Shown here piece by piece: positions 60,120 to 64,000 of a DNA stretch of 64,000 nt. The position numbers and the translations under genes were made by a program. The DNA is from Alphaproteobacteria bacterium (GTDB lineage Bacteria > Pseudomonadota > Alphaproteobacteria > Micropepsales > Micropepsaceae). The notes under the pieces were generated by a model that saw nothing but the letters and a program-made list of their open reading frames with translations, was not told where the DNA came from and searched no databases. The stretch is from contig JAJPHG010000014.1 in assembly GCA_021325375.1 (NCBI GenBank), forward strand, positions 1 through 64,000, written 5' to 3'. Within the stretch, counting starts at the first letter, position 1. Each line of letters opens with the position of its first letter.

Positions 60120-60484
60120 TTCGGCCCTCCCGCCTCGAGATCGGCGATGAGCGCGTCCTTGGTCTTGGGCGCGGCATCGTCCGCGCGGCCGAGGATCGCG
60201 CGAGCCACCGGCGCCGAGACGACCTGGCCCGTCTGCGCCGCGGCCTGCACCCGCACCTCGTTGTTGGCGCCGTTGAGCAGGCTCAAGCCGTAGCCGCTCG
60301 CGCCGATGATCAGCGCGCTGACCGCTTCGGCGATGCTCGCGGCGTCGCTCTGGCTCGCCTGATGGGCGACGAGCCAGGAGGCGATGGCACCCGCCGCCGC
60401 CGTCGCCATATGGCGCACTTCGCGCGTCGCGAAGGATTGGACGAAGCTGCTCGAAAGCAGCCATTTGAGGATGTTCATGGTCAT
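60116..60484 (-). CDS. phage holin-like protein
   Basis: 122 residues with two hydrophobic stretches (MATAAAGAIASWLVAHQ and IAEAVSALIIGASGYGLSLL) separated by a polar turn, as in Pam3-gp28-type putative holins. Holins make the membrane lesion that starts lysis. Coupled by 4-bp overlaps to the YmfQ-like gene upstream and the lipoprotein gene downstream. Confidence 0.65.
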   Translation of the reverse strand: MTMNILKWLLSSSFVQSFATREVRHMATAAAGAIASWLVAHQASQSDAASIAEAVSALIIGASGYGLSLLNGANNEVRVQAAAQTGQVVSAPVARAILGRADDAAPKTKDALIADLEAGGPK

Positions 60485-61020
60485 GGCCCGGGTGGAGGTG
60501 GGGGGGGAACGTCATAGAAGAACGAGACGACGCAGGTCGCGCGGTTGTGCAGCCTGATGATGTTCTCCATCGCGGTCCGCGACGCGGCAGGCGTGGTGTT
60601 GAGCGCGTGGACCTCGAAGGCGAACAGCCCGGACCGGCACACCCGCGTCGCCGTTTCCGGCACGGCAAGATCGACGCCCACCGTCGCTGCGAGTGCCACG
60701 TAGTGGCCGGCGCTGAAGCCGCCCGGATCGGAGATCACCGACGTCAGGTTGATGCGCCGGTCCGCCTTGGAGCCGCCCGCGGTGACGCCGAACGCCTCCT
60801 CCCAATCCGGCAGCATGGCGTTGGCGGCGCCGGGATCGAGCTCGGTGACGAACAGATCGGTCAGCATCTGATGCGCGAGCCAGGCGACGTTCGCGATCGC
60901 GCTCATATGCTTGGCGAAGACGGTGTTGGTGTCGCGCGGCCAGGCGGGCCCGCTGGGAAGCAGCGCCTGGGTGGCGTCGAGATAGTCCGCTGAGGTCAGC
61001 GTCGAATAGGGCGCGCTCAT
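60481..61020 (-). CDS. phage tail protein, YmfQ/DUF2313 (Mu gp48) family
   Basis: 179 residues with the family start YLDATQALLPSGPAWPRDTN, then LDPGAANAMLPDWEEAFGV and a beta domain ending VVSFFYDVPPPPP. Mu gp48-type proteins are part of the baseplate of contractile tails, next to gpJ. Overlaps both neighbours by 4 bp. Confidence 0.9.
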   Translation of the reverse strand: MSAPYSTLTSADYLDATQALLPSGPAWPRDTNTVFAKHMSAIANVAWLAHQMLTDLFVTELDPGAANAMLPDWEEAFGVTAGGSKADRRINLTSVISDPGGFSAGHYVALAATVGVDLAVPETATRVCRSGLFAFEVHALNTTPAASRTAMENIIRLHNRATCVVSFFYDVPPPPPPGP

Positions 61021-62084
61021 TGATAAGCAATCGTTCCGAGAGTGAGGACGATGTGGGGGGTCGCTGCGATGTCGGTGAGAGGCTGGCTCAGGAACTTGGC
61101 CTTGATCTTGCCGGCCGCGACGATCACCGGGATGATCTGGGCCTGCACCGAAAGGCCCGCCCCGATCGCTAGCCCCGCATGCATCGCCGCCAGCGCCTGC
61201 GCGATGGCGGGGCGCACGCTGGTGGGCACCGAGGGCGAGAGCGTGTAGTTGACCGCTTGCGGCGTCGGCGCCAGGACGGTGAGCTGGTCGGTCACCGGCT
61301 TCTCCGCCTCGATGACCTCGCAGACGGTGTGGACGTCGGCAGAGCGCGGGATGAAGCCGTTCGGGTTGGCGTCCATCACGAAGCGCACCGTGACGGTGCC
61401 CGGACCGCTTTCGAGCGGGTTGGCGGTGGCGCGCGTGACGCCGGGCACGCTGAGCGCCCAGCGCTGGTAGTCGGAGACGGTGCCCGAGCCGCTCGGCGGG
61501 TTCTTGATTCGCTCGGCGATGCGCCCGCCGAAGGCCAGCGCCGTCTCCGCGTCGAGGCCGTCCGAGAGGCCAGAGCCGTCGACGGTCGCGGTTGCGCCGA
61601 CGCCGGTGAGCGCGATCAGGAGCGTCAGCGGCGCGCCCGCGGGCAGATTGCCCGCCACGCCGCCCACGAGCGAGATGATGGGCACCGAAGTGTTGCCGGC
61701 GATCAGGGTGGCGTCGGCCGTGGTCTTGTATTGATTGCCGAGGCTGTCCTGCATCAGCGTATGGTGCGGGACCGACGCACCGACGCTGCCGGTGAACAGC
61801 GCGTTGCCGGCCGACTGCACCGGCGGCTTCGGCGTCAGGCCGAACAGCGCGCCCCAGCGCGAGAGGTAGTACCAGTCGTCCGCCGTGTTCGGCAGCGCCT
61901 GGCGCGCGAGCCAGTCTGCATAGCCGTAGAGGCCGTAGACCAGCGCCGCGATCACGTCCGACGACACGGTGATGTTGGATTTCGGCAGCGTGCCGTCGGC
62001 GCCCTTGAGCTTGGACGCAAAGAGCGCGCGCGCGCGCAGGCGCAGATCGCTCAACGTGGGACGTTGGAACGGCATGTTTGTCAC
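61017..62084 (-). CDS. baseplate assembly protein J-like
   Basis: 355 residues of the phage Mu gp47 / P2 gpJ family: LSDLRLRARALFASKLKGAD, DDWYYLSRWGALFGLTPKPP, GNLPAGAPLTLLIALTGVGA and the late segment SGSGTVSDYQRWALSVPGVT. It forms the wedge of a contractile tail baseplate. An ATG at 62075 is an alternative start. Confidence 0.93.
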   Translation of the reverse strand: MTNMPFQRPTLSDLRLRARALFASKLKGADGTLPKSNITVSSDVIAALVYGLYGYADWLARQALPNTADDWYYLSRWGALFGLTPKPPVQSAGNALFTGSVGASVPHHTLMQDSLGNQYKTTADATLIAGNTSVPIISLVGGVAGNLPAGAPLTLLIALTGVGATATVDGSGLSDGLDAETALAFGGRIAERIKNPPSGSGTVSDYQRWALSVPGVTRATANPLESGPGTVTVRFVMDANPNGFIPRSADVHTVCEVIEAEKPVTDQLTVLAPTPQAVNYTLSPSVPTSVRPAIAQALAAMHAGLAIGAGLSVQAQIIPVIVAAGKIKAKFLSQPLTDIAATPHIVLTLGTIAYQ

Positions 62085-62165
62085 CTATGAGAATGGAAAA
62101 CGGGAACCGCCGGCGGCCGGCTGGTCAGAACGGGGTGCATTCACGCTGACGCAACAAGCTCCATT

Positions 62166-62290
62166 GTCATGGCCCGCGACTGCGGGCCACCCAGGTGACG
62201 CTTGCTCTTACCGCGGCAGGAACAATTCCGAGCAGACCTGGTCTCGATGTGCAGAACCCAACTGGGTGGCCCGCAGTCGCGGGCCATGAC
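62166..62290. repeat. 125-bp element with 29-bp perfect inverted repeats
   Basis: The left arm (62166-62194) starts GTCATGGCCCGCGACTGCGG; the right arm (62262-62290) is its exact reverse complement over 29 bp. The 67-bp centre is non-coding. It has the same outer ends (GTCATGGCC / GGCCATGAC) as the element at 40526-40612. It is inserted between the tail fibre and baseplate genes of the phage block, so it moved there after the phage DNA. Confidence 0.88.
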
Positions 62291-62326
62291 AGGTTTGTTT
62301 GTGGTTCCTACCGATCTCGACCGGCT

Positions 62327-64000
62327 CTATAGACGCGCGTCCGCGGTCCAGTGCACGCCCAGCCAATCGCCGGCGGAGCCGCCGCTGTTGCCGGTGCATG
62401 TGATCTCGAAGGAGCCGTCGTACACGTTCTGCGTCGCCGCCGCGGAGCAGTCCGCGTTCGTGGTTTCATTGTAGACTTGGCCGTTGATATTGACCGGATT
62501 GTATAAGGTGATGGCCGGGAACGAGCGCATCGGCGTGAAGAGCCTGATTTGCGTGCCTTCGGACGCGGTGCCCGATCCGAAGCGCCGCCAGCGCGCCTCG
62601 CCGGTCATCGTGCTGTTGCCCTGGAGGGGCGTGCTGGTAGCGAAGAACGACTTCTGATACCGCCGCTGGCAGCGCACGAACTCTCCTGCGAGATCCGGCT
62701 TGCGGTAGGGCGTCGCGATGTTGCCGAGCTCCATCTTGACGTTGCCGATCGTGAAGCTGTCGTCGAAGCCCGCGGTGCCCACGGGCGTCACGAAGAACAC
62801 GAGCGCGAGCTCGGTGGCCGCGCCGGGTATGGCGAGCGGCCCCGTGACGATGCGCACCGTCGTTCCGGAGGCGCCGACCTGGCTGTTCAGCGAGCTGCTG
62901 AGCACGTTGGTGGGCGACGTCGCGAAGGCGGTCGAGCCGGCGTGAAGGTCGAGATCCTCGTCGACGCCGCCGCCGCAATAGATGCCGATGAACGGCCCGG
63001 TCGTCGGCGAATAGTTGGCGCCGGTCGTGTAGTCGAAGGAGACGGTGACGGTCTTGCCGCTGAGGTACATCGACTCCGTCTGGGCGAATTGCTGGGCCAG
63101 CCTTATCTTGGAGTTGTTGCTCTGGCCCGAGATGCGCTGGAGCTTGAGCGAGGAAGGACTGGTGACGCCTCCGACCTTGCTCGCCATGAAAGACGGGGTT
63201 CCCGACGCGCCCACCTTCCAGAAATCGGCGATGTGCGTTTTCGTGGCGGTGCCGCCGAAGGTCGAGGGCACCGGGGCCTGCCATACTTCGAACGCGGAGT
63301 TGACGAGCTCGTTCTCGCCTCTCACGTCGCATGCCTTGAAGGTGGAGCTCTGCCCGTCCCAGACCCAGCCCTGTCCCTGCCCCAGCGTGTCGGTGCTGAT
63401 CGCCTGGCCGCCGATATTGGCTTTGGCGTAGGTCTGCACCGCCTTCTGCGAGGAGACGGCGCCGTCGGACGGCGAGCCGCCGCCGAGCGTCGTGTCGATC
63501 GACGGCGCGACGTTCAGCGTGCCGCCCGACCATGAGAGCATCGCGCCGAAGGTCACGCTCGACCAGGTGTCGGTGGCCGAGCGGTAGTAGACGTTGTTCG
63601 TGCCCGACAGGTTTTCGAGCGCGGCCAGGTCATTGGCGAGCGAGATGGTGGGATTGCCGCCGGCGCCGGTGGGATTGCTGATCGACATGCCCGCCGGCAC
63701 CGCGATGGCGCGCGCGGCGTAGGTGTGGGTGCCGGTGCGCGCGACGAGACCGGTCGTGTTCAGCGTGGCGAGCCCGTCGAGTTCCGCGCTCCACGCCTCG
63801 CTGCCGCCGCTGCTGCCGATCACCGCCGAGAACTGCGAGCCCGAGAGCGACAATCCGCTGCCCGCCGTGTAGGTACCCGGACCGGCGAACTGCGTCCAGT
63901 TGATCGCCGTCGTTCCCATCGAACCGCTCTGGTCGGCGGTGCAGAGCCAGCCCGTGTCGCCGTTCACCGTGCCCTGCTCGACGAAGCAGAACGCGCCGGG
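62327..64000 (-). CDS. phage tail fibre protein, 5' end outside the window
   Basis: 557 residues are visible, with no start codon inside the window. It begins PGAFCFVEQGTVNGDTGW and GTTAINWTQFAGPGTYTAGS, the recurrent N-terminal part of phage fibre proteins. Then come Gly/Ser/Thr-rich domains, a carbohydrate-binding-like middle part (SAFEVWQAPVPSTFGG ... TKTHIADFWKVGASG) and VRCQRRYQKSFFATSTPLQG near the end. The middle and end resemble the C-terminal domain of fibres with a predicted binding function. Which host receptor is bound is unknown. Confidence 0.85.
   Translation of the reverse strand, partial: PGAFCFVEQGTVNGDTGWLCTADQSGSMGTTAINWTQFAGPGTYTAGSGLSLSGSQFSAVIGSSGGSEAWSAELDGLATLNTTGLVARTGTHTYAARAIAVPAGMSISNPTGAGGNPTISLANDLAALENLSGTNNVYYRSATDTWSSVTFGAMLSWSGGTLNVAPSIDTTLGGGSPSDGAVSSQKAVQTYAKANIGGQAISTDTLGQGQGWVWDGQSSTFKACDVRGENELVNSAFEVWQAPVPSTFGGTATKTHIADFWKVGASGTPSFMASKVGGVTSPSSLKLQRISGQSNNSKIRLAQQFAQTESMYLSGKTVTVSFDYTTGANYSPTTGPFIGIYCGGGVDEDLDLHAGSTAFATSPTNVLSSSLNSQVGASGTTVRIVTGPLAIPGAATELALVFFVTPVGTAGFDDSFTIGNVKMELGNIATPYRKPDLAGEFVRCQRRYQKSFFATSTPLQGNSTMTGEARWRRFGSGTASEGTQIRLFTPMRSFPAITLYNPVNINGQVYNETTNADCSAAATQNVYDGSFEITCTGNSGGSAGDWLGVHWTADARL

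Noticed and set aside
1-64000. CRISPR arrays, rRNA genes, complete insertion sequences
   Set aside because: No regularly spaced direct repeats, no rRNA stretches and no transposase genes were seen; the repeats present are dispersed palindromes.

Overview
This 64 kb window is GC-rich chromosomal DNA from an alphaproteobacterium. The evidence is the complete PhyR-NepR-EcfG general stress locus with its own type of promoter, the cluster murA / DUF2948 / hisD / UPF0262 / phosphatase / infA / maf / RNase G / yacG / tRNA-Phe, ETF-ubiquinone oxidoreductase next to ispE, and DUF992 and DUF1328 proteins. The genus cannot be fixed by eye; a Micropepsaceae/Rhizomicrobium-like lineage is a guess.

Layout. 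1-11 kb is housekeeping: a truncated tRNA methyltransferase, polyprenyl diphosphate synthase, IspE, a secreted TPR protein, ETF-QO, a uracil-DNA glycosylase that carries a palindromic repeat inside its reading frame, a soluble lytic transglycosylase, MoaB, and a beta-propeller protein translationally coupled to a MoaD/ThiS-like protein. 11-19 kb holds a succinyl-CoA:3-ketoacid CoA-transferase operon interrupted by an unrelated secreted protein gene, a secreted protein of unknown function, a TonB-dependent receptor divergent from a double-length TetR regulator, and a serine hydrolase coupled to that regulator. 19-28.6 kb is a compact type II secretion operon in the order E-F-G-I-J-L-M-C/N-D-K, with most junctions overlapping by 4 bp; gspH and the prepilin peptidase are not here.

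28.7-34.4 kb is the most unusual part. A TIR-membrane-TPR protein is followed by two paralogous proteins of unknown function that share the C-terminal motif DPAIKNKGHP. A small remnant resembling the TIR protein's membrane junction lies between the paralogues. Next come a TPR protein with a SLOG-like and a degenerate nucleotide-cyclase-like region, and a convergent Crp/Fnr-type regulator. I read this as a duplicated, undescribed TIR signalling or defence module.

34.4-40.5 kb is a general stress response island: phyR facing nepR-ecfG-histidine kinase, surrounded by small envelope genes (PRC-barrel, DUF1328, DUF992, a 97-residue protein). I found six GGAAC-N16/17-CGTT promoters there. 40.6-47.4 kb encodes threonine catabolism (kbl-tdh), an acyl-CoA ligase, a phospholipid operon like E. 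coli ynbAB (CDP-alcohol phosphotransferase, CTP:phosphatidate cytidylyltransferase, acyltransferase, membrane protein), and tRNA-Phe. 47.4-54.3 kb is the conserved translation, cell-wall and histidine cluster.

54.4-64 kb starts with tRNA-Thr and an AT-rich hipBA toxin-antitoxin pair and continues into the tail and lysis end of a prophage or phage-derived particle: two fibre-like proteins, a baseplate J protein, a YmfQ-like protein, a holin-like protein, a lipoprotein and a coiled-coil membrane protein. No capsid, terminase or integrase gene lies in the window. Several families of palindromic (REPIN-like) repeats are scattered throughout, including one copy inside the phage block.
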